Positions 17,776 through 25,654 of a DNA stretch of 64,000 bases are shown one piece after another (the stretch's first letter is position 1; every line of letters begins with the position of its first letter). A program made the translations under genes and the position numbers. The notes under the pieces are model-generated. The model searched no databases. It saw only the letters and a program-made list of their open reading frames with translations, and had not been told where the DNA came from. The DNA is from Streptomyces brasiliensis (lineage in GTDB: Bacteria; Actinomycetota; Actinomycetes; Streptomycetales; Streptomycetaceae): contig NZ_BMQA01000016.1 in assembly GCF_014647875.1 (NCBI RefSeq), positions 112,483-176,482 on the forward strand, given 5' to 3'.

Positions 17776-18876
17776 CTACTGGGCGATATCTGCGTACCCT
17801 TCGACCTCGCGAGGACTGCGTACCCCAGGCCCCACGTACCGAGCTGAAGGCCGCACCAAGCGACCCGTCCGCTTCTGCTCGAGAATGTGCGCCGACCACC
17901 CAGCCGTACGCGCACACGTGAACATCGACGTGAACATCTGCGCCGGCACCTCGGCGAAGTCCAGCATGATCGCGGCCCAGAACTCCACGTTGGTGGCGAG
18001 CACCCGATCCGGCCGACGGTCGTGCAGCTCCTCCAGCGCCGCCTTCTCCAACGCCTCCGCGATCTCGAACCGCGGCGCCCCCAACTCCCGTGCCGTACGC
18101 CGCAGCACTCGCGCCCGCGGGTCCTCGGCGCGGTACACCCGGTGCCCGAAGCCCATCAGCCGCTCGCCCCGGTCCAGGGCCTGCTTGACGTACCCCTCCG
18201 CGTCCCCGGTCCGCTCGATCTCCTCGATCATCCCGAGCACACGGGAGGGCGCACCGCCGTGCAGCGGCCCGGACATCGCACCGACGGCACCGGACAGGGC
18301 GGCGGCGACATCCGCGCCGGTCGAGGCGATCACCCGGGCGGTGAACGTGGACGCGTTCATGCCGTGCTCGGCGGCGGACGTCCAGTAGGCGTCCACGGCG
18401 GCGACGTGCTTGGGGTCCGGCTCGCCGCGCCACCGGATCATGAACCGCTCGACGACGGAGTTCGCCTTGTCGATCTCCCGCTGCGGCACCATCGGCAGGC
18501 CCTGCCCGCGCGCGGACTGGGCGACGTACGACAGCGCCATGACGGCCGCGCGCGCCAGGTCGTCGCGGGCCTCCTCCTCGTCGATGTCGAGGAGCGGTTT
18601 CAGGCCCCACACCGGGGCGAGCATGGCGAGCGCGGACTGGACGTCCACCCGGATGTCACCGGAGTGGACGGGGATCGGGAACGGCTCGGCGGGCGGCAGG
18701 CCGGGATTGAAGGCGCCGTCGACGAGCAGCCCCCACACATTGCCGAACGAGACGTGGCCGACCAGCTCCTCGATGTCGACGCCCCGGTACCGCAGGGCCC
18801 CGCCCTCCTTGTCCGGTTCGGCGATCTCCGTCTCGAACGCGACGACTCCCTCGAGCCCGGGTACGAAGTCGGACAT
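17776..18876 (-). CDS. Citrate synthase paralogue
   Basis: A 366-residue citrate synthase-fold enzyme (oxaloacetate plus acetyl-CoA to citrate). Visible are MSGPLHGGAPSRVL and GFGHRVYRAEDPRA, which hold the two active-site histidines. At the catalytic aspartate position, where most citrate synthases read NVDF, this protein reads NVEFWAAIMLDF, that is Glu for Asp. The ATG has AGGAGCC upstream. It is divergent from pdxH. Given the substitution, reduced or altered activity (for example another acyl-CoA) is possible. Confidence 0.85.
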   Translation of the reverse strand: MSDFVPGLEGVVAFETEIAEPDKEGGALRYRGVDIEELVGHVSFGNVWGLLVDGAFNPGLPPAEPFPIPVHSGDIRVDVQSALAMLAPVWGLKPLLDIDEEEARDDLARAAVMALSYVAQSARGQGLPMVPQREIDKANSVVERFMIRWRGEPDPKHVAAVDAYWTSAAEHGMNASTFTARVIASTGADVAAALSGAVGAMSGPLHGGAPSRVLGMIEEIERTGDAEGYVKQALDRGERLMGFGHRVYRAEDPRARVLRRTARELGAPRFEIAEALEKAALEELHDRRPDRVLATNVEFWAAIMLDFAEVPAQMFTSMFTCARTAGWSAHILEQKRTGRLVRPSARYVGPGVRSPREVEGYADIAQ

Positions 18877-19128
18877 CAGGCGGCTCCTAATGATGAGTGC
18901 GGCGAAATGCCGGACGCGGGTGCGGGCCCGCCGCGATTCCACGGTCACTCTCAGGACTCGCGGTCCACGACGGTCACCCCGGTGATGCCCCGATCGGCCG
19001 GTGGTCACCCCGACCGTAAGGGCATCAGCACCATATCTCCGGGTGCCATCTTTGGGGAGTGTGCGCGGCACTGAGTGCCACACGCGGCCGTACGCGCGAG
19101 CCTCACACGCATACGGCAAGATGACCGC
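18877..19128. promoter_or_regulatory. Divergent promoter region between citrate synthase and pdxH
   Basis: This 252-bp gap contains two GGTCACCCCG copies (about 18974 and 19003) flanking the centre, possibly a regulator site. No sigma-factor box is convincing. No gene seen. Confidence 0.35.
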
Positions 19129-19800
19129 GTGACCGACCTCGACCCCATCCTCGACCCGGCCGCCATGCGCAAGCACTACCGGGTGGAGGGCTTCGACGAG
19201 AACGACCTGGCCGCGCACCCGATGGACCAGTTCAGGCACTGGTTCGAGCACGCCGCCCTGGCCGCGGCGCACGGCACGCTCTACGAACCGAACGCGATGG
19301 TCGTCGCCACGGCGGACCCGGAGGGACGTCCCAGCTCGCGAACGGTCCTGATGAAGCAGTACGACGAGCAGGGCTTCGTCTTCTACACGAACTACGAGTC
19401 CCGCAAGGCCCGCGAGCTGGCCGGGAACCCGTACGTCTCGCTGCTCTTCCCGTGGCACCCCATCGCCCGCCAGGTGGTCGTCACCGGCATCGCCCGCCGC
19501 ACCGGCCGCGACGAGACGGCCGCCTACTTCCGCACCCGCCCGCACGGCTCCCAGCTCGGCGCCTGGGCCAGCGCCCAGTCGACGGTGACCACGCGCGCGG
19601 AACTCGACGCGCACTACGCCGAGCTGAACGCGCGCTACCCCGAGGGCGAACAGGTGCCGGTACCGCCGCACTGGGGCGGCTTCCGCGTGGCGCCGGAGAC
19701 GGTCGAGTTCTGGCAGGGCCGCGAGAACCGCCTCCACGACCGCCTGCGATACGTAGCCGAGCCGGACGGCACCTGGCGGGTGGAGCGCCTCAACCCGTGA
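19129..19800 (+). CDS. pdxH: Pyridoxine/pyridoxamine 5'-phosphate oxidase
   Basis: A 223-residue FMN enzyme that makes pyridoxal 5'-phosphate. Family motifs are SSRTVLMKQYDEQGFVFYTN, SRKARELAGNPYVSLLFPWH, and the C-terminal signature VEFWQGRENRLHDR. The start was set at the GTG at 19129, which gives the usual N-terminus TDLDPILDPAAMRKHY. A second, more distant paralogue lies at 54035-54703. Confidence 0.92.
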   Translation: MTDLDPILDPAAMRKHYRVEGFDENDLAAHPMDQFRHWFEHAALAAAHGTLYEPNAMVVATADPEGRPSSRTVLMKQYDEQGFVFYTNYESRKARELAGNPYVSLLFPWHPIARQVVVTGIARRTGRDETAAYFRTRPHGSQLGAWASAQSTVTTRAELDAHYAELNARYPEGEQVPVPPHWGGFRVAPETVEFWQGRENRLHDRLRYVAEPDGTWRVERLNP

Positions 19801-19828
19801 AGGGCCTCGCTCGCCCCGTGAACGCAGA

Positions 19829-19901
19829 CGACCCGCGAGCTCTGGTCCCTCCGCCTTGCGGCGGGGGAGCCGGCCGGACGTACCGGCGAGCTCGCGGGTC
19901 G
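19829..19901. terminator. Large hairpin between pdxH and the antisense small-RNA locus
   Basis: CGACCCGCGAGCTC (19829-19842) pairs perfectly with GAGCTCGCGGGTCG (19888-19901). AACGCAG outside the left arm pairs with CTGCGTT outside the right arm after a small bulge. The loop holds its own GC stem. It is positioned to end pdxH on one strand and the small RNA on the other. Confidence 0.7.
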
Positions 19902-19904
19902 GGT

Positions 19905-20045
19905 GACTGCGTTGGATTAGGCCGGCCGCGTGCAACTGACACACGCTGGTCCGGCACCGCACTGTGTGTGGTGGCGGGCCGCTAGCCCGCAGCCACCTCG
20001 CGCGTCCGGTTTTCACTCATTTAACCGACCACCTCCTTTCTCACG
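19905..20045 (-). ncRNA. Candidate structured small RNA with an embedded 12-codon frame
   Basis: On the minus strand this A/T-richer stretch begins with a perfect 12-nt match to the anti-Shine-Dalgarno sequence. A mini-frame follows, then two consecutive stems: GGTGG..GCGGGC pairing with GCCCGC..CACC, and ACACAC pairing with GTGTGT. The hairpin at 19829-19901 would end it. No protein gene covers this interval. Stacked structure with a terminator suggests an independent transcript. The exact 5' end is not visible. Confidence 0.5.
19982..20020 (-). CDS. 12-residue mini-protein or leader peptide frame
   Basis: The frame encodes MSENRTREVAAG and stops with TAG. Upstream, AGAAAGGAGGTG (minus strand) is fully complementary to the 3' end of 16S rRNA, 12 of 12 bases, an unusually strong ribosome binding site, although the gap to the ATG is about 11 nt. 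The coding part overlaps the first RNA stem, so translation and folding would compete. It may be a leader peptide or a decoy. No amino-acid run suggests a specific attenuator. Confidence 0.45.
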   Translation of the reverse strand: MSENRTREVAAG

Positions 20046-20135
20046 TGGAACCCACCCTAAGAAGCTGCTGGGGGCGGGCTCAACTGTTTTTTGGAGAAGT
20101 TGGCGGAACGGCCTCCCCCACCTAACGTTCCGTGC

Positions 20136-20585
20136 ATGACTGGTCTCCGGATCGTGGCCGTGGACGGCGACGACATGCTCGAACAGTGGCGGCACGTGCA
20201 CAACGTGGTGGTGCCGCCCGCGGCCATGTCCCCGGGTGAGGCACGGGAGCGACGCGGGCGGTACCGGCTGGAGAACGCCTATGCCGGGGACGTCCTCGTC
20301 GGCTGCTCCACCGTGCGGCCGCCGCGGGCGGAGGACGGGGCGGCGACCGTGATCGCGCGCGTGCTGCCCGCACACCGGCGGCGGGGGTACGGCGCCGAGC
20401 TGTACGAGCACTGCCTCGCCCACGCGCGCGTGCTCGGCGCCGACGTCGTCGAGACGTGTGGGCTGGCGGCCAACGAGGACGGGCTGAGCTTCGCGCTGAA
20501 GCGGGGGTTCGTCGAGGCCGAACGGTATGTGCTGGACGGGGAGAGCGATCTCTGGGTCGACCTCAGGCTGGCGTACGGCGCTTGA
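20136..20585 (+). CDS. GNAT-family N-acetyltransferase
   Basis: A 149-residue single-domain acetyltransferase. The acetyl-CoA loop is VLPAHRRRGYGAELYEH, and NEDGLSFALKRGFVEAERY is the usual C-terminal strand and helix. Transcription is probably leaderless: TTGGCG (20100-20105), 17 bp, TAACGT (20123-20128), then the ATG seven bases on, with no ribosome binding site. Substrate unknown. Confidence 0.82.
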   Translation: MTGLRIVAVDGDDMLEQWRHVHNVVVPPAAMSPGEARERRGRYRLENAYAGDVLVGCSTVRPPRAEDGAATVIARVLPAHRRRGYGAELYEHCLAHARVLGADVVETCGLAANEDGLSFALKRGFVEAERYVLDGESDLWVDLRLAYGA

Positions 20586-20678
20586 TGCAGGGCGAGCGCG
20601 GCGGCGTCGTACAACGATTCCTTCAATCTTGCGGGAACTGAGTGTGTGCTGTGTCACGTTCGAGTTGAATGAAGGGCA

Positions 20679-22154
20679 GTGAGTGAACCTTCGCGCCTTA
20701 CACGCGGACGCAGCCTGCAGGGGGTCCAGGTGAGTGCTTCCAGGCGTAGTGGGACCACCGACGAGCTGGGGCCGGACGAGCCCGAGCGGGCCGGCGGTTC
20801 GGCCTCGGCCGGTCCGGAGGAGGCGGGCGGCTCCGTTCTGCTCGCCGCGCTGCTGGACGGCATGGACGCCGCCCTGTGCGCCTTCGACGCGGACGGTGTC
20901 GTCACGCACTGGAACCGGGAGGCGGAACGCATCCTGGGCTGGACCGCCGCCGAGGCCGTGGGGCGACACGGGTTCGCCGGGTGGGCCGTACGACGTGCGG
21001 ACGCCCAGGAGGTCGAGGCGCGGCTGCTGTCCGCCATGCACGCCCCGGTGCGGCAGGTGCATGAGTTCGCGCTGGTCACGAAGGACGGAGGGCGGGTTCT
21101 CGTACGGACCCAGTCGGCCGCCGTGCGCGGGCCGGACGGGAAGCCCGCGGGGGTGTACTGCGCCTTCAGCGAGGTGCACGCACAGATCGACCTCGAGCGG
21201 TCCATAGCGCTGAGCGAGGCGTTGTTCGAGGACGCATCGTGGGGCGTCGTCCTGGTCGACGCGGACCTCCGGCCCGCCGTCGTCAACGCGCATGCGGCGC
21301 GGGCGCTGGGCGTCGGGCGTACGTCCGTGCTGGGGCGGCCGCTCGGTGAGCTGCTGGCCCAGGGTGTCGAGGAGCTGGAGAGCGCGCTCACACACGTACT
21401 GGCCGAGGGCGCGCCGCCCGCGCCCGCCGAGATGTGGGTGAGCGTGCGCACGCCCGAGGGCGAGAAGCGGCGTTGCTGGCGCAGCGGCTTCGTGCGGCTG
21501 GCCTCGCCGCTGGCCGAGGAACCGGTGCCGCTCGGGGTCGGCTGGCTGTTCCTGGACGTGACCGAGGCCAAGCAGGGCGAGCAGGAGGCGGCGCTGATGC
21601 GCTTCCGCGCCAACCAGTTGCACCGGGCGGCGCGGGCGGCGGCCGAGTGCGAGGACCCGGCGGAGGCGGTCACGGTCCACCTGGACTTCGCGCTCGCCGG
21701 CTTCGCCGACCACGCGCTGATCGACCGGGTGGCGGGGGGCTCGCTGACCGACGGGGCGGAGGGCCCCGTACGGCTGGTGCGGGTCGCCGCGACGCCGGCC
21801 GGGGCACCGGGACCGAGTCTGCTCACGGGGGCGGCGGGGCTGCCGGTGCGATACGAGGAAGGCCACCCCGCCCTGACGTGCGTCGACCGGGCCGGCTCGG
21901 TACGGGCGGACGCGGGGAACGTGTCGGGGGAGCGCGCTCGGACGTGGGCGCTGTCCCGCCAGTGGCCCGCGGACTCGGTACACGCGCTGTGCGCGGTGCT
22001 GCGGAGCCGGGGGCGGACGCTGGGGGTGGTGACGTTTCTGCGGGGGGCGGGGCGGAGCCGGTTCGAGCGTCCGGATGCGACGTATGCGGAGGATGTGGCG
22101 GTACGGATCGCTTCCGCGTTGGATCTGGCGGGGGCGGTGGGGGAACGGCCGTAG
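20679..22154 (+). CDS. PAS/GAF-domain signalling protein without an output domain
   Basis: A 491-residue soluble protein. A PAS domain lies at about 55-175 (ALCAFDADGVVTHWNREAER), a second PAS at about 185-305 (VVLVDADLRPAVVNAHAARA), then a GAF-like region to the end. Streptomyces proteins of this layout usually continue into a SpoIIE/PP2C phosphatase; here the frame stops after the GAF part and no phosphatase remnant follows. The GTG at 20679 has GAAGGG upstream. The signal it senses is unknown. Confidence 0.75.
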   Translation: MSEPSRLTRGRSLQGVQVSASRRSGTTDELGPDEPERAGGSASAGPEEAGGSVLLAALLDGMDAALCAFDADGVVTHWNREAERILGWTAAEAVGRHGFAGWAVRRADAQEVEARLLSAMHAPVRQVHEFALVTKDGGRVLVRTQSAAVRGPDGKPAGVYCAFSEVHAQIDLERSIALSEALFEDASWGVVLVDADLRPAVVNAHAARALGVGRTSVLGRPLGELLAQGVEELESALTHVLAEGAPPAPAEMWVSVRTPEGEKRRCWRSGFVRLASPLAEEPVPLGVGWLFLDVTEAKQGEQEAALMRFRANQLHRAARAAAECEDPAEAVTVHLDFALAGFADHALIDRVAGGSLTDGAEGPVRLVRVAATPAGAPGPSLLTGAAGLPVRYEEGHPALTCVDRAGSVRADAGNVSGERARTWALSRQWPADSVHALCAVLRSRGRTLGVVTFLRGAGRSRFERPDATYAEDVAVRIASALDLAGAVGERP

Positions 22155-22230
22155 TGGGTCCGGCGCCCGGTGCCGGTGCTGGGCGGGGGTGGGTTCCGCT
22201 CGCACGCAGCCGTGGGGTGGCCGTGACCGT

Positions 22231-22389
22231 CTAGTGCTGTGACCGGCCGGCTCGCGACGCCCGGCACGGCACCTCGCGGCGTTGTCGCCTCACCCGAGTA
22301 CATCCAGTACGCGGGTGACGCTCCGCCTTGCGATGCACCGCACCGGACGCCGCGAGCTTCCCGGCAAACCTTCCCGGCCACAGCACTAG
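22231..22389. mobile_element. MITE-like element with terminal inverted repeats
   Basis: A 159-bp element bounded by CTAGTGCTGTGACCGG (22231-22246) and CCGGCCACAGCACTAG (22374-22389), which are inverted copies with one mismatch. The inside is self-complementary too: CTCGCGGCG pairs with CGCCGCGAG, and CACCCG with CGGGTG. No reading frame. The right terminal repeat supplies the TAG stop codon of the SIS gene. I see no clear target-site duplication. Nonautonomous transposable element is the best reading; a structured extragenic repeat is the alternative. Confidence 0.6.
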
Positions 22390-23141
22390 CGGCGGTAGAA
22401 GATCCGGTCCCGGTAGTCGTTCATGATGCGGTCGTTCCACTCATGGCCCCCGTCGACGTTGCCCGAGCGCAGGAGCGGGGGTTCGATGCCGCGGTCGGCC
22501 AGGGTCGCGGCCGTCGTGGCCATCACCGCCTGGAGGAGCGCCGTGGTCACCACCGTGGACGCGGGAGCGAACGGCGCCGGGATCGTGTCCAGCGTCAGCT
22601 CCGCGTCGCCGATCGCGATCTTCGAGTCGAGGACGACGTCGCAGTGGTCCTTGAGATACGTCCCCGAGACATGCCGGGACGACGTCTCCGAGGCGTACGC
22701 CACCGACGTCACGCCGATGACCTTGAGGCCGAGCGTGCGGGCGTTCATGGCCATCTCCACGGGCAGGGCGTTGCGCCCGGACAGCGAGATGATCACCAGG
22801 GCGTCGCCGGCCCGCAGCGGCGAGGTGTCCAGGACGGCACCGGCGAGCCCTTCGACGCGTTCGAGGGCGGAGCCCAGCGTCGCCGGGACGACGTCCACGC
22901 CGACGACACCGGGGACGGCGAGCAGGTTCATCAGGGCGAGACCACCCGCGCGGTACACGATGTCCTGCGCGGCGAGCGACGAGTGCCCGGCGCCGAAGGC
23001 GAACAGCCGCCCGCCCGCCGCCACGGTGTCGGCGAGAAGCGTTCCGGCCGCCGTGATGGTCGCGGACTCCTCGTCGCGCACTCGTTGCAGCAGCCCGATG
23101 GCGGCGTCGAAGAACTGGTCGGCCGGCGTCCCGTCGCTCAT
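22386..23141 (-). CDS. SIS-domain sugar-phosphate-binding protein (UPF0309-like)
   Basis: A 251-residue SIS-fold protein. RLFAFGAGHSSLAAQD and ALVIISLSGRNALPVEMA are the phosphosugar-binding segments. The family resembles N-acetylmuramic acid 6-phosphate etherases and GmhA isomerases; activity is untested here. The ATG at 23141 follows GAAGGGGGAA. The stop codon lies inside the right terminal repeat of the MITE-like element, so the last residues (RDRIFYRR) may have been changed by its insertion. Confidence 0.8.
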   Translation of the reverse strand: MSDGTPADQFFDAAIGLLQRVRDEESATITAAGTLLADTVAAGGRLFAFGAGHSSLAAQDIVYRAGGLALMNLLAVPGVVGVDVVPATLGSALERVEGLAGAVLDTSPLRAGDALVIISLSGRNALPVEMAMNARTLGLKVIGVTSVAYASETSSRHVSGTYLKDHCDVVLDSKIAIGDAELTLDTIPAPFAPASTVVTTALLQAVMATTAATLADRGIEPPLLRSGNVDGGHEWNDRIMNDYRDRIFYRR

Positions 23142-23217
23142 ACGGTTCCCCCTTCGCAACGTCTGTGTCGCGGATCACCGTGCGGTCTGGACCAGTGCGC
23201 TGTCAATACGGGAAGTG

Positions 23218-23239
23218 GGGCGCCGGCGTGTCGGCGCCC
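23218..23239. terminator. Terminator hairpin downstream of the 56-residue gene
   Basis: GGGCGCCG (23218-23225), a 6-nt loop and CGGCGCCC (23232-23239) form a perfect 8-bp stem just past the stop of the small gene on the minus strand. No T-run follows. Confidence 0.55.
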
Positions 23240-23244
23240 GGGCC

Positions 23245-23415
23245 TCAGTGGCCGGTCACGTCCCCGCGCCGGCCGTTGATCGCGGTGGCGAGCGCGAGGA
23301 GCGCCTCGACCTCGGCCATCGCGATCCGCTGGTCGTCGCTCAGCCGCCCCCTCGAACGCTCCACCGATTCCAGGTGCTCCGCGGCCTGGGCGGTATGCGT
23401 GGCGTAGTCCGCCAT
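23245..23415 (-). CDS. Small helical protein, 56 residues, unknown function
   Basis: The ATG follows AGGGGGAA at good spacing. The product (beginning MADYATHTAQAAEHLESVER) is hydrophilic and predicted all-helical, with no cysteine, signal or membrane segment. It lies between the SIS gene and dmdR1 and is divergent from dmdR1. I do not recognise the family. It may share an operon with the SIS gene, though a hairpin separates them. Confidence 0.65.
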   Translation of the reverse strand: MADYATHTAQAAEHLESVERSRGRLSDDQRIAMAEVEALLALATAINGRRGDVTGH

Positions 23416-23588
23416 GAGTTCCCCCTCGCGTGTGATCGTCCGACCGGCAGCCGGGCGATGTGCGCGGCATCGTAACCCCGCGGTTTCGGCGGCGCGGCAC
23501 GGTTGTCGGTGGTATCCGGCAGAATTGAATCCAGGGCCAGCGCACGCCGAAGCGGCGAGCTTCCGGCAGAGGTAATCGAGGGGCACGT

Positions 23589-24281
23589 ATGTCCGGACTG
23601 ATCGACACCACGGAGATGTATCTCCGCACCATCCTCGAGCTCGAAGAGGAAGGCGTGGTCCCCATGCGCGCCCGCATCGCCGAGCGGCTGGACCAGAGCG
23701 GGCCGACGGTGAGCCAGACGGTGGCGCGCATGGAGCGCGACGGGCTCGTGTCGGTGGCGACCGACCGGCATCTGGAGCTGACCGACGAGGGCCGCCGCCT
23801 GGCCACGCGCGTGATGCGCAAGCACCGTCTGGCGGAGTGCCTGCTCGTCGATGTGATCGGCCTGGAGTGGGAGCAGGTGCACGCGGAGGCGTGCCGCTGG
23901 GAGCACGTGATGAGCGAGGCCGTCGAGCGGCGGGTCCTCGAGCTGCTGCGGCACCCGACCGAGTCGCCGTACGGCAACCCGATCCCGGGCCTGGAGGAGC
24001 TGGGCGAGAAGGACGGCGCGGACCCGTTCCTCGACGAGGGCATGGTGTCGCTGACCGACCTGGACCCGGGGTCCGACGGCAAGACGGTCGTCGTCCGCCG
24101 GATCGGCGAGCCCATCCAGACGGACGCGCAGCTGATGTACACGCTGCGCCGGGCCGGCGTGCAGCCCGGTTCGGTGGTGAGCGTCACGGAGTCGGCGGGC
24201 GGTGTGCTCGTGGGCAGCGGCGGCGAGGCGGCCGAGCTGGAGGCGGACGTCGCCTCCCATGTGTTCGTCGCCAAGCGCTGA
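23589..24281 (+). CDS. dmdR1: Iron-dependent repressor of the DtxR family (DmdR1)
   Basis: A 230-residue DtxR/IdeR homologue that represses siderophore and iron-uptake genes when loaded with Fe(II). The metal ligands fall at the same numbers as in DtxR: Met10, Cys102, Glu105 and His106 (primary site) and His79, Glu83 and His98 (ancillary site). The DNA-binding helix is DQSGPTVSQTVARMERDGL; a C-terminal SH3-like domain is present. The position next to a SIS gene and the full-length antisense frame match what I recall for dmdR1/adm of S. coelicolor. No iron box was found near its own promoter. Confidence 0.9.
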   Translation: MSGLIDTTEMYLRTILELEEEGVVPMRARIAERLDQSGPTVSQTVARMERDGLVSVATDRHLELTDEGRRLATRVMRKHRLAECLLVDVIGLEWEQVHAEACRWEHVMSEAVERRVLELLRHPTESPYGNPIPGLEELGEKDGADPFLDEGMVSLTDLDPGSDGKTVVVRRIGEPIQTDAQLMYTLRRAGVQPGSVVSVTESAGGVLVGSGGEAAELEADVASHVFVAKR

Positions 24282-24754
24282 CCGGCTCCTCGTCAACTTA
24301 CGGGACTTCAGTGGCAGTTGGGGCTCCCGGCCGGACGCGTCGAATCCAAGATCCAGTGTGCCGAATCGCAGCGCTTCGACGTTTTGCGTGCGACGCTGTC
24401 GCGAGAGGCATATGACCTGAGGGGGCGGGGAGTATGTGCCGCAGACATGTGGATGGCCCCGGCGCCTTACGGCGCCGGGGCCTGTCCTCCCCTGTGCTGA
24501 CCCGGAGCCCCGAGCTCCCAGGGTCATCCCCCGCGGACCGTTTTCCCCGAGCGGTCCGCCTCTCGCGTAAGAACTCCCCTCGACGCCGACGATCATTCCT
24601 GGTCCGGGGTCACACGAACGAGGGGTGTTGGCCACGGAAAGAGTATTTTCGAATGTGAGTTCGATAATCTGGGGTCGGATCAACGGCAACGCAGCGGTAC
24701 GACGGCAGGACACAGCGGTACGGTCCGAGCGGAGCTAGGGGGGGTGCCAGGCCC
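24282..24754. other. 473-bp gap with hairpins between dmdR1 and the hydrolase gene
   Basis: No confident gene. A perfect 12-bp stem, GGCCCCGGCGCC (24455-24466) with a TTAC loop and its complement (24471-24482), could end dmdR1. A second stem pairs GCGGACCG (24533-24540) with CGGTCCGC (24552-24559). A possible 74-codon frame starts at the ATG at 24434 and runs through both hairpins; it is Arg/Pro-rich and has no ribosome binding site, so I do not call it. The last 100 bp are A/T-richer and probably hold the hydrolase promoter. Confidence 0.4.
24455..24482 (+). terminator. Perfect 12-bp hairpin downstream of dmdR1
   Basis: Twelve contiguous G/C pairs closed by a TTAC tetraloop, followed by TGTCCTCCCCT rather than a T-run. 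It is stable enough to act as a terminator or RNA 3'-end stabiliser. Confidence 0.65.
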
Positions 24755-25609
24755 ATGGCACGGCGCATCGACGTGGTGGGAGCGGGCGGCGTGAGCCTCG
24801 CCGCCTGGGAGTTCGCCGACCCTCCCAAGACGGACCCGGAGAAGGATCCCGGGGTGTTGTTACTGCACGGCCTGATGGGCCGCGCCTCGCACTGGGCGTC
24901 CACCGCCCGCTGGCTCTCCGAGCGGTACCGGGCGGTCGCCCTCGACCAGCGCGGCCACGGCCAGAGCGACAAGCCCCCGCAGGCCGCGTACACACGTGAG
25001 GCGTACGTCGAGGACGCGGCCGCCGCGATCGAACAGCTCGGCCTCGCGCCAGCCGTCCTCGTCGGCCACGCCATGGGCGCGCTGACCGCGTGGCAGCTCG
25101 CCGCGGCCCGCCCCGACCTGGTGCGCGGCCTGGTCATCAGCGACATGCGGGCGTCCGCCCTCGGCGCGGCGTCGCAGCGCGAGTGGGCCGACTGGTTCAA
25201 GTCCTGGCCCGTCCCCTTCGCCACGCTCGCGGACGTACGCAAGTGGTTCGGCGAGGACGACCCGTGGGTCGAGCGGCCCAACCCCGCCCGCGGCGAGTTC
25301 TACGCCGAGGTCATGCACGAGTCTCCCGACGGCTGGCGTCCCGTCTTCGAGCCGGAGCAGATGCTCAAGTCACGGGAGACGTGGGTGTTCGACGCGCACT
25401 GGGAGGAACTGGCGCAGGTGCGGTGCCCTTCGCTCGTCGTACGGGGTCTTGACGGGGAGCTGGGGCGGGCCGAGGCGCAGGAGATGGTGCGGGTGCTGCC
25501 GTTCGGCGAGTATGCCGAGGTGGTTGATGCGGGGCACCTTGTCCACTATGACCAGCCGGAGGCTTGGCGGGGTGTTGTCGAGCCGTTTCTCCAGGGGCTG
25601 GGGGCGTGA
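24755..25609 (+). CDS. Alpha/beta-hydrolase fold protein lacking the nucleophilic serine
   Basis: A 284-residue alpha/beta hydrolase. The oxyanion region LLLHGLMGRASHW, the strand segment VALDQRGHGQSDKP and the C-terminal histidine DAGHLVHYDQPEAW are present. The nucleophile elbow reads VGHAMGALTA, so alanine replaces the serine of G-x-S-x-G. Read literally this is a pseudoenzyme or a member with different chemistry. The ATG has a G-rich run upstream. It is convergent with the ABC permease gene, 45 bp apart. Confidence 0.82.
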   Translation: MARRIDVVGAGGVSLAAWEFADPPKTDPEKDPGVLLLHGLMGRASHWASTARWLSERYRAVALDQRGHGQSDKPPQAAYTREAYVEDAAAAIEQLGLAPAVLVGHAMGALTAWQLAAARPDLVRGLVISDMRASALGAASQREWADWFKSWPVPFATLADVRKWFGEDDPWVERPNPARGEFYAEVMHESPDGWRPVFEPEQMLKSRETWVFDAHWEELAQVRCPSLVVRGLDGELGRAEAQEMVRVLPFGEYAEVVDAGHLVHYDQPEAWRGVVEPFLQGLGA

Positions 25610-25654
25610 GTTCGTGGTGGCTTGTCGCGCACTCGCGGCGGAGCGTCGTTTCCC

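Noticed and set aside
24434..24658. A 74-codon frame starting at ATG between dmdR1 and the hydrolase gene
   Set aside because: Runs through two stable hairpins, lacks a ribosome binding site, Arg/Pro-rich without periodicity. Kept only as a note in the gap entry.
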